From Bacteroidales bacterium (lineage in GTDB: Bacteria; Bacteroidota; Bacteroidia; Bacteroidales; PXBB01): a stretch of DNA of 64,000 nucleotides. Below are positions 44,770 through 55,301 of the stretch, piece by piece. The notes under the pieces were generated by a model. It was given only the letters and a program-made list of their open reading frames with translations. It searched no databases and was not told the DNA's origin. The position numbers and the translations under genes are program-made. Numbering within the stretch: position 1 is the first letter of the stretch; every line of letters begins with the position of its first letter. The stretch lies in assembly GCA_028698995.1 (NCBI GenBank), contig JAQVVM010000004.1, forward strand, positions 338 to 64,337. Direction: 5' to 3'.

Positions 44770-47700
44770 TTACCTTATTAATTGCACCCAGCCTTTTACC
44801 TCAACAGCTTTATTCTTTATTTGATAATTATTTGAAGTGTAAACAACAATCCAGAAATAAGTTCCGTCTGGAACTTCAGTATTTTGATACATACCGTCCC
44901 AGCCTTTTTCAATTTCAGAGCTTTCAAAAACCTTTGTTCCCCATCGATTAAAAATAAGCAAATTGAAAGATTCAAGGAAGTTGCCTTCGGCCACAAATAC
45001 ATCGTTGAAACCATCTCCGTTTGGTGTAAAAACATTGGGCAGGCTAACATCTATACAAGGTAATACAAGCATGGTATCGGATGTTATACAACCAAAATTA
45101 TCAACAACGATGGTATAGGTGCCAGCTTGGGTAACAGAAATTGATTCATCTGTACTGCCCGTGCTCCAAAGGTAATTCTGATATCCACCTCCAGCATCAA
45201 GCACTATGGTGGGTTCTGCACATAAATATATGCTGTCACCAAGGTTAACAACAGGGAAATCATGTACCGTAAGGTTTACTCCTGCAGTAGAAGAACATCC
45301 ATTACTTGAAAAACCTGTTACAATGTAGTTTATGTTTGTTGTAGGCGTTGCAGTTACCACATCCCCTGTAGTTGATGACAAAAATAAAGATGGAGACCAA
45401 TTATAGGTATCAGCCCCGTTTGCAACAATGGTGATGTTGTTACCGTCACAAACAGTAGCAGATTGGGGCAGCAGACTTAAAACCGGGTTTGGAAATAATG
45501 TAACAGTAAGCTGTGATGAATCACTACAAACACCATTTATTGCAATTAATTGAAAAACATACTGTCCAAAATTATTGACAGAAACAGTAGGGTTTAATAC
45601 TTGAGCCGATGGGTTATAATTTGGCGTTGCACCTCCCGAAACCATGCTCCAAGAATAAGTCCCTGATGAGGTAGTACCATTTAACTGGAAACTGAGTAAA
45701 TTGCATAAAGTCTGATCAAGTCCTGCATCAACAGTTGGGGGATGGTCAACAAAAATATTAACAGATTGGTTTCCAGAACATCCGTTAGAATCAATCCCCG
45801 TAACAATATACTGAATGCTGCTGTCAGGTGTTGCAGTAACAAGTGCTCCGGTTGATGAAGACAAATAGGTAGCAGGAAGCCATGTATAATTGTTACCACC
45901 AGAGACATTGATATCAATAACCTGTCCTTCACAGATTGTTGTATCAGAAAAGTTTAATGTAAGCTGTAATTCAGGATTCAATACCACTGCAACAGTTCCG
46001 CTGTCGGTACAGGTTCCATTTGTTACTGTCCATGAATAGGTATATGTGCCGAGTTGGGTAACTGAAACATCGGGATTGCTCACCTGATTACCGGGAACAA
46101 ATGTCGAAAAACCCGGACCGCTTATCTGTGTCCAATAGCCGTTTCCGGTGATAAGTTGTGCACCTAATGAAAAATTCAAAGTATCACATAAGTTTAAGTC
46201 GTTTCCTGCATCAATAAAAGGCATGGAATCAATTGTAACAGTTATAACATTGGAAAAAGAACTTCCACAGGAATCAGTAATTTCCCTGACAAAAAAAGTA
46301 GTCTGAGTTAAAGCTCCTACCTGACAGCTATCTGTGTTTACACCCTGAATAATGTTCCATCCGCTTGTTCCTGGAATATTCGTTGTGGTTGAAAAAAGCC
46401 ACTGATAACTACTATTGCCAAGCCCTCCTGTTGCAGACTCAATATTACTGAAAACCTCAGGTGTTGAGCCTTCACACAAGCTTGTATCAGCAGATATAGT
46501 ACCTCCTGATAATTCAGGTAAAACAATTACAGTAACAACATTTGAATACAAAATGCCGCAATCATTAATGAGTTGTCTCACAAAATAGCTGGTGTCTGTT
46601 AAAGGCGGAGGCACAAGAGAAGGACTGTTGGCTCCCTGTAAATCGAACCATTGACCGCTCCCTGCAATATTACCGGTGTATGAAATTTGCCACTGATATG
46701 AAAAATTTGAACCAGACCCTCCGCTTGCCAAAAGAACATTGAAAATAGAATCAGGAGAAGATCCATAACAAACAAGGGCATCTCCGCTTATAGTGCCGGC
46801 ATTAAGTTCAGGAAAAACAGTCAGAGTTTCATAAACAGGGATAGACCAACCGCAACAAACATCCCTCTGACGTAGCTTAACAATGTATGTTCCCTCAGAT
46901 AAATTACTAATAACAGGATTGGCAAAATTTGATGAGAAAACCTCCAAATAGGGATTCGTGTTATAGACAACCCAGTCGTATTCCATGGCTAATAAATCTG
47001 CGGACAGGTATATTGAACTGTCGGAGCATGAAGGGGACGCATCTATAATGATGTTGGGGATAAATCTTTCGTCGGTGATTCTTATATAGTTATCAAAAAC
47101 ACCACTATTCGCTCCCATATTGAATACACCAAGGCTGTCAAAATAAATGATGGCTGTATCGCTGCCATTATTGAATGAAGAAGTGACACTGTCAATATTA
47201 TTTACGTAATATGCAGGTGCAGGGAGTACCCATAAACCTTGTTCTTTGGAAATTTCTATTTCTGAGTTTGTACAACCTCTGAAGTTGTTATAGTTAACAG
47301 ATATTATTGTCGGCTGAGGGATAGAGCTGCTTGTACCATTCAGAACAGCGTTATTTCCAAGAGCAATGGGAACGATGATACCTTCTGCCCCATTCTGTCC
47401 TTTTCCTCCATTTCCACCCTTACCACCAGAACCGCCATCGGCACCGGCTCCGTTTTCTGTTAAACAGTTCAAGTCCCCTAAACCACCCGAACCGCCCAAT
47501 CCGCCTGTACCCCCGTTATTACCTATACCACCCTGTGCAGGTAAACCTACCGGCATGTTGATGATACTTGAAGTAAAAATACCATTACTATTTCCAGAAG
47601 CATAAATTGCTATGGCTGCACCACCACCGCCACCACCTTCACCACCATAGCCACCCTGACCACCGCTACCGCCACCGCCGCCACCATTACCTCTGCCCGG

Positions 47701-49863
47701 AAGACAAAAAGGCAAAACGCCTGTACCCTGACCCGATGAGCCACCGCCACCCTGACCGCCTCCACCGCCAAAACCATCTCCGCCATTTAATCCAAATGCA
47801 TTTACCCAAAAGTCGTTATTAAAAAAAGTGTTTGTTATTGCCGGTGTCAAAAAAGAATTGCCATTCTGACCGTCAGTTCCATTTTGGCCAACCTGTCCAT
47901 TACCCGGCGTACAATTTGAAAAGCGATTGCCACTATTGCCCATGTTAGAACCTCCGGGGTCATTCCCTCCACCTGGGCTACCGGGAAAACCAATTTCTCC
48001 GCTTGCTGTTGGACTGAATTCTTCATAGCCACCCCTTCCGCCATTACCACCGGTGCCTCCCATATTTTGACCACTGCCAATAGCAGTACCACCTATGCCT
48101 CCGTGTCCATTGGCATCTAAGTCGCAATCAAGGAATCCGTTATGTGTTTCTCCTCCGGCTATTCCATTTCCACCATCATTTCCATTAAACCCGTTTTGTC
48201 CTAACTGTCCGTCTTCACCGTTACTTGCTTCTCCAACAGTAATCTGACATCTCGAAAAAAGATAATTATTACATACCCCTGTAATATGAACTCCATAAAC
48301 CGAATGTCCATTTCTATCAGTAGTACCGGTTGCCCCGGTTAATTTAACATTGACGTTTAAATCCTGTAATGTCCAATCACTTACATCACTTGATTCAAAA
48401 CCTCTGAAAAACCCAACATTTACTGAATCTACCATTGCTGTTTCAAGTGGTGGGTCTATATTAACAGTTGTTATTTCAGATGAGAGCTTAGTCCATATAT
48501 CATTGGTATCAACAGCATATCCACCATCAATAGTAAGATCCTCTTTCAAGTGAATTACATGTGTTTCATTGTATGTACCCCCTGCCATACGGATTGTATT
48601 TCGCGATCCGGTAGCCATCGTTATTGCAAAAGCCAGTGTCCTGACAGGATTGGCAGGTGTTCCTGCAATAGAGGTGTCGATACCATCAGGTGCAACATAA
48701 ACATAGTCACAATGAGATGAACCCACAATAATCTGACATGCAGGAGAAATAGTATTTAGCCCTGTGCAATTGTCAATGTATTCAACAGTAATCATATACA
48801 AGCCATAAGATGGGAATGTTATATCAGTACTTGCTGCATTAGGTGTGTGAATTGTCAGGCCCTGCGTGCCACTCCATAGGAACCCACCATTAATGATGGC
48901 GTTGGAGTCGGGAGGCTGAGCTGTTGAGAAGTTATGTGTTGAATAGGGCAAAACCATTGAGCCGCAGAGTGGGCTTACTATGGGTGTAGCCGGGTAAGGT
49001 TGATATGTAACCCTGACTATTTCTGAAATGACACTTCCATTTGTAAAACCCGGAATACAATTGGACGATATTATAACCCTGTAATTTCTAGTTCCTGAAA
49101 CAATAGGGACAGTGAATGTTGTGTTGTTTGCACCAGAGATATTTGTCCACAATGTAGCAGGGTTAAGAGAAGTGTTTGATGAAACCTGCCATTGGTAATA
49201 AGTGGCAGAAGAATCAGCTGTAACAGTCAAGGTTAACGGATTTGGCGCACACAAGGTTGTATCGTAAGTTAGTGTAGTTGGTTGAGAAATTATTGCAGGA
49301 GCAACTGCATATTCCCAGCGTACCCTAACCTTAACATCAAAAGCACCGCATGTAAACCATCCATAATAACTCCACTGACATTGGGGTGCATTTTGAAAAT
49401 CAATAGTGCCTAAGTTATTACTCTGACATAAAAATTCATCGGCTAAAAAACAAAAAGGCTGGTCGCAACATCCGTCATATAAACACCTGTCTGTTACACC
49501 AAACCATGCACAATCCTTTTCAAAACCTTCAACCCTTAACCCAATCTGGGTAGCAGATGAGTTATTAACATTTCTAATATTATATGGTAATGCACCACTG
49601 GGGTCATTTGTATCTAAAGTATATGAGCCGGAGGTAACATCATCCCTGAAGATGCACTGTCCACCACTCCAGACAGGGTCTGTATCATCGTTAGCCCATA
49701 CTTTCCATGTTGGATCAGGACCGCCAAAGATGCCATCAGATGCGATATTACATCTAAGGGCAATAACTTCTACCTGATAGTTGATATTTTGAGCGTAGGA
49801 AAGAGAGCAAAACAATAATGCGAAAAAAAATAAGAAATTACGGATTGCTCGTTTTAATATCAT
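44770..49863 (-). CDS. Type IX-secreted protein with beta-helix, glycine-rich segment, Ig-like repeats and CTD-B
   Basis: This 1,697-residue protein has a signal peptide cut near SLSYAQ. About 25-180 is a Cys-rich region, about 190-300 an Ig-like unit, and from about 390 (DYVYVAPDGIDT ... RTIRMAGG, LTIDGGY) a DUF1565-like beta-helix start. The segment of about 540-840 (47.35-48.24 kb) is extremely Gly/Asn rich (GGNGG, GQNG and GGGGSGGQGG). Then Ig/PKD-like repeats of roughly 80-100 residues (FSPxxxLSxxTGxxVTATP) follow. The last 90 residues are the gliding motility-associated type B C-terminal domain (NVFTPNGDGFNDVF, NRWGTKVFES, WDGMYQNTEVPDGTYF). It would pass the outer membrane by the type IX system and stay attached to the surface. 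Confidence 0.93.
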   Translation of the reverse strand: MILKRAIRNFLFFFALLFCSLSYAQNINYQVEVIALRCNIASDGIFGGPDPTWKVWANDDTDPVWSGGQCIFRDDVTSGSYTLDTNDPSGALPYNIRNVNNSSATQIGLRVEGFEKDCAWFGVTDRCLYDGCCDQPFCFLADEFLCQSNNLGTIDFQNAPQCQWSYYGWFTCGAFDVKVRVRWEYAVAPAIISQPTTLTYDTTLCAPNPLTLTVTADSSATYYQWQVSSNTSLNPATLWTNISGANNTTFTVPIVSGTRNYRVIISSNCIPGFTNGSVISEIVRVTYQPYPATPIVSPLCGSMVLPYSTHNFSTAQPPDSNAIINGGFLWSGTQGLTIHTPNAASTDITFPSYGLYMITVEYIDNCTGLNTISPACQIIVGSSHCDYVYVAPDGIDTSIAGTPANPVRTLAFAITMATGSRNTIRMAGGTYNETHVIHLKEDLTIDGGYAVDTNDIWTKLSSEITTVNIDPPLETAMVDSVNVGFFRGFESSDVSDWTLQDLNVNVKLTGATGTTDRNGHSVYGVHITGVCNNYLFSRCQITVGEASNGEDGQLGQNGFNGNDGGNGIAGGETHNGFLDCDLDANGHGGIGGTAIGSGQNMGGTGGNGGRGGYEEFSPTASGEIGFPGSPGGGNDPGGSNMGNSGNRFSNCTPGNGQVGQNGTDGQNGNSFLTPAITNTFFNNDFWVNAFGLNGGDGFGGGGGQGGGGSSGQGTGVLPFCLPGRGNGGGGGGSGGQGGYGGEGGGGGGAAIAIYASGNSNGIFTSSIINMPVGLPAQGGIGNNGGTGGLGGSGGLGDLNCLTENGAGADGGSGGKGGNGGKGQNGAEGIIVPIALGNNAVLNGTSSSIPQPTIISVNYNNFRGCTNSEIEISKEQGLWVLPAPAYYVNNIDSVTSSFNNGSDTAIIYFDSLGVFNMGANSGVFDNYIRITDERFIPNIIIDASPSCSDSSIYLSADLLAMEYDWVVYNTNPYLEVFSSNFANPVISNLSEGTYIVKLRQRDVCCGWSIPVYETLTVFPELNAGTISGDALVCYGSSPDSIFNVLLASGGSGSNFSYQWQISYTGNIAGSGQWFDLQGANSPSLVPPPLTDTSYFVRQLINDCGILYSNVVTVIVLPELSGGTISADTSLCEGSTPEVFSNIESATGGLGNSSYQWLFSTTTNIPGTSGWNIIQGVNTDSCQVGALTQTTFFVREITDSCGSSFSNVITVTIDSMPFIDAGNDLNLCDTLNFSLGAQLITGNGYWTQISGPGFSTFVPGNQVSNPDVSVTQLGTYTYSWTVTNGTCTDSGTVAVVLNPELQLTLNFSDTTICEGQVIDINVSGGNNYTWLPATYLSSSTGALVTATPDSSIQYIVTGIDSNGCSGNQSVNIFVDHPPTVDAGLDQTLCNLLSFQLNGTTSSGTYSWSMVSGGATPNYNPSAQVLNPTVSVNNFGQYVFQLIAINGVCSDSSQLTVTLFPNPVLSLLPQSATVCDGNNITIVANGADTYNWSPSLFLSSTTGDVVTATPTTNINYIVTGFSSNGCSSTAGVNLTVHDFPVVNLGDSIYLCAEPTIVLDAGGGYQNYLWSTGSTDESISVTQAGTYTIVVDNFGCITSDTMLVLPCIDVSLPNVFTPNGDGFNDVFVAEGNFLESFNLLIFNRWGTKVFESSEIEKGWDGMYQNTEVPDGTYFWIVVYTSNNYQIKNKAVEVKGWVQLIR

Positions 49864-49933
49864 TTTGGGGTACTTTCAGGAAGGAAGTTTGAGGAAATTT
49901 TTCTCACAATAATATCCAATTAACAACAAAATA

Positions 49934-50458
49934 TTAGCGTCTTGATTTATATTTAATCCATGGCTTGTCATCGTTTTCTCCAAGAAAGGTTGTTGTAAAA
50001 TCCAAAAAGGAAACAGAAGTCATTAGCTCGGGTCTATAGAAAATGGCGATACCACCACACACATGTTCCAAATTATAAAACACTTGATTATTACACAGAA
50101 GAAGTGAAATATCTCCTATTTCAGCATCGTCATGCGAAGAGTTTTTATAAATGTAAGCGGTATCATTTTGAGAAAAAACCAAAAATGAGTTTTCAACAAT
50201 TCTTACGTAAGTTTTTTTAAACTCTTCATAATCAGATGTTTCGAAGCTAACCTGAACGAAATTGTCCATGTTTTCAGATGCTGAATGACTTCTTATTTGA
50301 GCAGTTATCCATTGCTTTTGTTTTTCAGAAATTTGAGCTTTTGAATCTGGAATAAAGGCACCAAAGAAAGTTAGAATCAGGGAAAAAGCAATTATAATAT
50401 GCTTTGAATTATTAATTGCAAATTGAAAGGGAAGTTTTGCTGTATGATTTTTCATCAT
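49934..50458 (-). CDS. Exported protein of unknown function
   Basis: This 174-residue protein has a long basic N-region, then a hydrophobic core (HIIIAFSLILTFFGAFIP) and a probable cut near SKAQ. The mature part is unrecognised. It lies 13 bp downstream of sucD on the same strand and 70 bp upstream of the large type IX-secreted gene. No Cys lipobox is present. Confidence 0.75.
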   Translation of the reverse strand: MMKNHTAKLPFQFAINNSKHIIIAFSLILTFFGAFIPDSKAQISEKQKQWITAQIRSHSASENMDNFVQVSFETSDYEEFKKTYVRIVENSFLVFSQNDTAYIYKNSSHDDAEIGDISLLLCNNQVFYNLEHVCGGIAIFYRPELMTSVSFLDFTTTFLGENDDKPWIKYKSRR

Positions 50459-50471
50459 TTTGTATAATTTT

Positions 50472-51341
50472 TCAAGAAAGAACTTCTTTAATTTTTACTC
50501 CAATTTGGGCAGGAGAATCGACCACGTGCACACCACAGGCAGTAAGGATTTCTTTTTTGGCTTCAGCGGTATCATTTTTAGAACCTATAATAGCACCGGC
50601 ATGTCCCATTGTTCTTCCTTTGGGAGCAGTAGCACCGGCGATAAAACCTACCACAGGTTTTGTTCCGAATTCTTTTATATAGTAAGCAGCTTCAGCCTCC
50701 ATATCACCTCCAATTTCTCCAATCATCACGATGGCCTTGGTATCCTCATCGTTCATAAATAACTCTATGGCATCTTTTGTTGTCGTTCCAGGAATGGGGT
50801 CTCCTCCGATACCAATACAGGTGGATTGTCCCAGACCAGCTTTTGTTATCTGATCAACAGCTTCGTAAGTTAAAGTACCGGAACGGGAAACAATGCCTAT
50901 TGATCCCGGATTGTGAATAAAGCCGGGCATAATACCAATTTTAGCTTCTCCGGGTGTAATAATGCCAGGGCAATTCGGGCCGATAAGTCGGGAATTTTTA
51001 CATTTCAAATACTCCTTTACCGTAATCATGTCATTAACAGGAATACCTTCGGTGATACACACAATGACTTCTATTCCTGCCTCGGCTGCTTCCATGATGG
51101 CATCGGCAGCAAAAGCAGGGGGTACAAAAATGATGGATACGTTGGCATTTGTGTACTTTACAGCTTCAGAGACAGTATTAAAAACCGGAAGATCAAGATG
51201 TTTCTGCCCACTTTTTCCGGGTGTGACACCTCCAACTACATGGGTACCGTATTCTATCATCTGAGAAGCATGAAAAGTACCCTCCTGTCCTGTAAATCCC
51301 TGAACCAATACCCTTGAGTTTTTATTGACTAATATGCTCAT
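50472..51341 (-). CDS. sucD: Succinyl-CoA synthetase alpha subunit
   Basis: This 289-residue protein has the standard length. Marks: [21 protein letters not shown] (CoA-binding Rossmann start), [52 protein letters not shown] and GHAGAI, with the His that becomes phosphorylated. It works with the beta subunit SucC in the TCA cycle to make ATP or GTP from succinyl-CoA. sucC is not in the window. Confidence 0.97.
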   Translation of the reverse strand: MSILVNKNSRVLVQGFTGQEGTFHASQMIEYGTHVVGGVTPGKSGQKHLDLPVFNTVSEAVKYTNANVSIIFVPPAFAADAIMEAAEAGIEVIVCITEGIPVNDMITVKEYLKCKNSRLIGPNCPGIITPGEAKIGIMPGFIHNPGSIGIVSRSGTLTYEAVDQITKAGLGQSTCIGIGGDPIPGTTTKDAIELFMNDEDTKAIVMIGEIGGDMEAEAAYYIKEFGTKPVVGFIAGATAPKGRTMGHAGAIIGSKNDTAEAKKEILTACGVHVVDSPAQIGVKIKEVLS

Positions 51342-51568
51342 AAAGTTCTTTCTTTAATTTTGTTCAAAAAAATGGGAATTAATCAATGCAAATATAATAT
51401 TTTTTTCTAAAATTTAAATAATTTACATCTTGTTTCCTGAAGCCAATTGTAAATTTTAATTTTCCATTTTTTATTACACGCTAATAAATCAAAATATTTT
51501 CTCAGACAAAAACACCATTTGAACCCATTTACTACAAAATTAATGTAGATAGGAAAAGAAAAAAGTTG

Positions 51569-51576
51569 TAATTTTG
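51569..51576 (+). promoter_or_regulatory. Candidate -7 box for the 1,226-residue secreted protein gene
   Basis: TAATTTTG fits TAnnTTTG, 42 bp before the ATG at 51618. Confidence 0.5.
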
Positions 51577-51617
51577 CAAAAAATTTTCCTACTGTTAAAT
51601 TCAAATTGACCTATCTT

Positions 51618-54600
51618 ATGAACAGATTAGTAATGATATCGACAATAGTATGTTGCTTTTTTTTGGGAGCACATGCAGCCAATGTAACAAGCAATGCTGT
51701 TACAGGCAACTGGAACAGCCCCGGTAGTTGGGTAGGAGGAATTGTTCCGGGTATTAATGATAGTGTTATAATTGTCAGTGGGGCCAACCTCACTTTGGAT
51801 AATAATGCTACTGTTTATAAAGCTAAAATCAACAGTGGTGGAATATTAAATCTGGGTTCATATAAGCTTAAACTTAATGGAAGCGGTTCGGATAAAGGAA
51901 GTATGTCTATTTACGGCACGCTGAATTTAGGTACCGGCACACTTGAACTTACAGGGGATTTTTTCACGGGGAGTTCGGTAAATCCCGGAATTTTTAACTG
52001 CAACACAGGTACTGTCAATTTTATAGGAAATGAACATCAGATGATTTCGGGACAAACAGCTCCGGTTTTCTATAATTTTATAACGAGCAATACCAATAAT
52101 GCCTTACAAAAGGGAGTAACCGGACATCCTGTAAGCACAACCATAAAAGGTAATTTTGTAGCCAATGGCGTTTTTAACCGTTCCAGCGAAAACAATTATC
52201 CTGCAAAAGTTGTTTTTGATGGCAATACCACGCTATCGGGAGCTTACAGTTTTTTTCTCCATCATGTTGAAATCAACAGTGGAGCTACACTCAATGCAGG
52301 AAATAAAACCATTTACATATATGGAAACTGGACAAATAACGGCACTTTTGTTTGTGGAACCAGTACCTTTTGGTTTGCATACGACCCCGACCATGCATCA
52401 CAACCTAATCAGAACATCAAAAACATGAATGCTCAAAGCAATCCGTTCTATAACATCTATATCAACAAAACCACCGGTTCCGTTACGCCAATTATCCACC
52501 CAAGTGACCTTTCCAACCCAATGGGTCATATTTGGGTTAATGGGAACTTCACAATTAATAATGGCACATGGGTAAATGGAGAAAGGCAACTTTGGGTTAA
52601 GAAAGATTTTATTGTAAATACCGGCATCTATAACGCAGGATTAGGACGTTTGATATTAAACGGCAACACCCAACAATTACTTAAAACAAATGCCGGCAGT
52701 CCTTTGTATAAATTCACTGTCAACAATACAGGCAGCGGTATTCAGTTGGTGTCTGATATAACGGTATCTAATGAATTGGTATTAACTAATGGTTGTATAT
52801 ACACTACTGAAACCTATCAGGTTTATGTCAGCAACAGCAACAACAATGCTATTCCAACTTATAGTGCAAGCAGCTTTATTGCAGGACGTTTAAAACGAGA
52901 AGTTGGCAGTGGTACAACAAGTTATATATTTCCAATAGGACCGATGAATGTTACACCATTAAAATTCAGGCCAGTAACCTATGAGCAGACCTCAGCCGGA
53001 GGGGCAAGCAATATTTCAATGATAGAAGACACTATTTCTTGGGGAGGCACCAATAGTGCCAATTGGTATATCCGAATAAACAGCAATGCCGGAAACCCAT
53101 CAGGGAACTTACTTTTTTCATATAATTTATCGTCAGATTTTCCATCAGGCCTTAATGAGTGTGCTTTATCTGTATCAAAAGGCACCAGTCCAATGCCTGC
53201 AAACTGGAATTTTGTTTTACCTACAGTAAACGGTGCAAGTGGTTCAAACAATGGCACTATACGGGCATCCATTCCTTCCTCATTAGCTCCAAATGCCTAT
53301 ATCATAGGTGAACCCATACCACAGCTCAACAACACTTCTGTATGCAATGGCAATACAGCAACCCTAAGTGTTGTACAACCAACCGGTAATGGTAGTTTTA
53401 ACTGGTATAATGCGCCCAGCGGCGGTACATTGTTGCAGGCAAACAGCACAACCTATACAACACCTTCTCTATCATCTACAACAACTTATTATGTTTCACA
53501 TGTTAACAGCACCACCTCGTGTATTACTAATTACAGAGCACCTGTAACAGTAAGTGTAGGGGCCAGCATGAATGTCAATATCATACCCAGCGGGCCTACA
53601 TCAATTTGCGGAAATGGCAGTGTAACTCTGAATGCCGGCAATGGCTACAGTACTTATAACTGGAGTACCGGTGCAAGCTCACAAACCATAACCGTATCAA
53701 CACAAGGCACCTATTCTGTTACAGTGAGTGATGGTATGGGTTGTGGTGGTTCGGGAACCATAACTGTTACAATAACCCCTCTTCCCGGAAATGCGACAAA
53801 TATTAGTGGACCAAATAATTTGTGTGTTGGAACTAATGCTGTTTTCTCGATCGCTTCGGTTGCAAATGCAACCGGATACCAATGGGATGTGCCCATGGGA
53901 TTTTCAGTTATTAGTGGACAAGGGAGTAACACAGTAACTATTGCAGCATACAGTGCCGGAAGTGGAGTTATAACAGTTACACCCTATAATGCGTGTGGCA
54001 ATGGGGGTTCAAATTCAATAAGTGTTGTTTCAGGGACATCTCCTGAAGCCCCACAACCTATCAGTGGTCCAAACACAGTCTGTGCCGGACAAACGGCAAC
54101 CTATACATTGCCTTACGTGAATGGAGCTACCGGATATACATGGGAGGTACCACCCACAGCAACAATATTATCAGGGAACAATACAAACAGCATTATTGTG
54201 GATTGGGGTACAGCAGCAACAGGCACAGTAACAGTTATACCCTACAACAGTTGCGGAAACGGAACAGCTACCTCAATTTATGTAACAGTGAGTCAATTTC
54301 CTCCCTCAGTACCCGGAAATATCAATGGTCCTATACAAGTTTGTCAAGGCTCATTAACTGATTATTCAGTATTACCGGCCAATAATGCAACAGGTTATAT
54401 ATGGGAAGTTCCTGTAGGAATTTCGATAATTGGAGGTCAAAACACCACAGATATTACAGTTGAATGGAATATCATCACATCGGGATTTATCAAAGTAACC
54501 CCAACAAATGGTTGTGGGCTTGGTGGCACCGATTCAATTTTTGTTTTTGTAATTCCATCTCCCGCAGCTCCTCAATTAAGTGACTCATTATGGGTTTGTG

Positions 54601-55298
54601 AAGGCAATACTATTGATGTCACACTTTTAATTGCCACAACAGAAAGTGTTCACTGGTATTCTCAGGAAATTGGAGGAATACCATTGTACACAGGAGACAC
54701 ACTTCATCTCGACAATGTAATTTCAAATCAAACTTTATGGGTAGAAACACAAAGCAGTAACGGATGCACCAACCCGGGCGGAAGAATAGAAGTTCAAGTC
54801 ATCGTGCTGCCAAAACCGTCAGTTACACTTACCAGTAACCTCACAGGAACAAATGCAATACTTGGACAAAACATTATTTTTACTGCAATGCACGAAAATT
54901 ATCCCAATTATGATTTTTATGTAAATGGTGTCAGTGTTCAATCCGGATTATCCAATACTTTTACTACAAACACATTGCAAAACGAAAATACTGTTACAGT
55001 CATTGTTTCTGATGTAAACGGATGCAGCCAGATATCTGATGAACTTGCAATTAACGTAAATTCCATTCCCAATGCTTTTTCTCCAAATGGGGATAATATG
55101 AATGATATTTTTATGAAAAACTACGACCTTGTCATTTTAAACAGATGGGGCCAAGAACTCTACCGAGGGACTGAGGGATGGAATGGCACATATAAAGACA
55201 ATGATGTTTCTCCTGCAACCTATTTTTATATCATAAATCTTGTCAATGGTCAGAACGAAATAAAACAAGTAACAGGAACGGTCACTCTTACCAGATAA
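51618..55298 (+). CDS. Type IX-secreted protein with beta-repeat stalk, Ig-like units and CTD-B
   Basis: I take the ATG at 51618 (1,226 residues); the open frame extends four codons upstream to a TTG. The signal peptide is MNRLVMISTIVCCFFLGAHAA. About 20-400 is a beta-strand-rich section beginning GNWNSPGSWVGGIVPG with turns such as NSGGILNLG and IYGTLNLG, very like the stalk of the giant adhesin. From about 560 come an Ig_NigD-like or Ig-like set, then three units with SGPNxxCxGxxAxYxxP. The C-terminus is the type B type IX signal (NAFSPNGDNMNDIF, NRWGQELYRGTEGWNGTYKD). It is followed after three bases by a small barrel-like gene. Confidence 0.92.
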   Translation: MNRLVMISTIVCCFFLGAHAANVTSNAVTGNWNSPGSWVGGIVPGINDSVIIVSGANLTLDNNATVYKAKINSGGILNLGSYKLKLNGSGSDKGSMSIYGTLNLGTGTLELTGDFFTGSSVNPGIFNCNTGTVNFIGNEHQMISGQTAPVFYNFITSNTNNALQKGVTGHPVSTTIKGNFVANGVFNRSSENNYPAKVVFDGNTTLSGAYSFFLHHVEINSGATLNAGNKTIYIYGNWTNNGTFVCGTSTFWFAYDPDHASQPNQNIKNMNAQSNPFYNIYINKTTGSVTPIIHPSDLSNPMGHIWVNGNFTINNGTWVNGERQLWVKKDFIVNTGIYNAGLGRLILNGNTQQLLKTNAGSPLYKFTVNNTGSGIQLVSDITVSNELVLTNGCIYTTETYQVYVSNSNNNAIPTYSASSFIAGRLKREVGSGTTSYIFPIGPMNVTPLKFRPVTYEQTSAGGASNISMIEDTISWGGTNSANWYIRINSNAGNPSGNLLFSYNLSSDFPSGLNECALSVSKGTSPMPANWNFVLPTVNGASGSNNGTIRASIPSSLAPNAYIIGEPIPQLNNTSVCNGNTATLSVVQPTGNGSFNWYNAPSGGTLLQANSTTYTTPSLSSTTTYYVSHVNSTTSCITNYRAPVTVSVGASMNVNIIPSGPTSICGNGSVTLNAGNGYSTYNWSTGASSQTITVSTQGTYSVTVSDGMGCGGSGTITVTITPLPGNATNISGPNNLCVGTNAVFSIASVANATGYQWDVPMGFSVISGQGSNTVTIAAYSAGSGVITVTPYNACGNGGSNSISVVSGTSPEAPQPISGPNTVCAGQTATYTLPYVNGATGYTWEVPPTATILSGNNTNSIIVDWGTAATGTVTVIPYNSCGNGTATSIYVTVSQFPPSVPGNINGPIQVCQGSLTDYSVLPANNATGYIWEVPVGISIIGGQNTTDITVEWNIITSGFIKVTPTNGCGLGGTDSIFVFVIPSPAAPQLSDSLWVCEGNTIDVTLLIATTESVHWYSQEIGGIPLYTGDTLHLDNVISNQTLWVETQSSNGCTNPGGRIEVQVIVLPKPSVTLTSNLTGTNAILGQNIIFTAMHENYPNYDFYVNGVSVQSGLSNTFTTNTLQNENTVTVIVSDVNGCSQISDELAINVNSIPNAFSPNGDNMNDIFMKNYDLVILNRWGQELYRGTEGWNGTYKDNDVSPATYFYIINLVNGQNEIKQVTGTVTLTR

Positions 55299-55301
55299 TG
55301 C

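Noticed and set aside
47366-47605. Proline-rich plus-strand frame of 79 codons
   Set aside because: It is the antisense of the glycine-rich segment of the minus-strand secreted protein (Gly codons read backwards give Pro).
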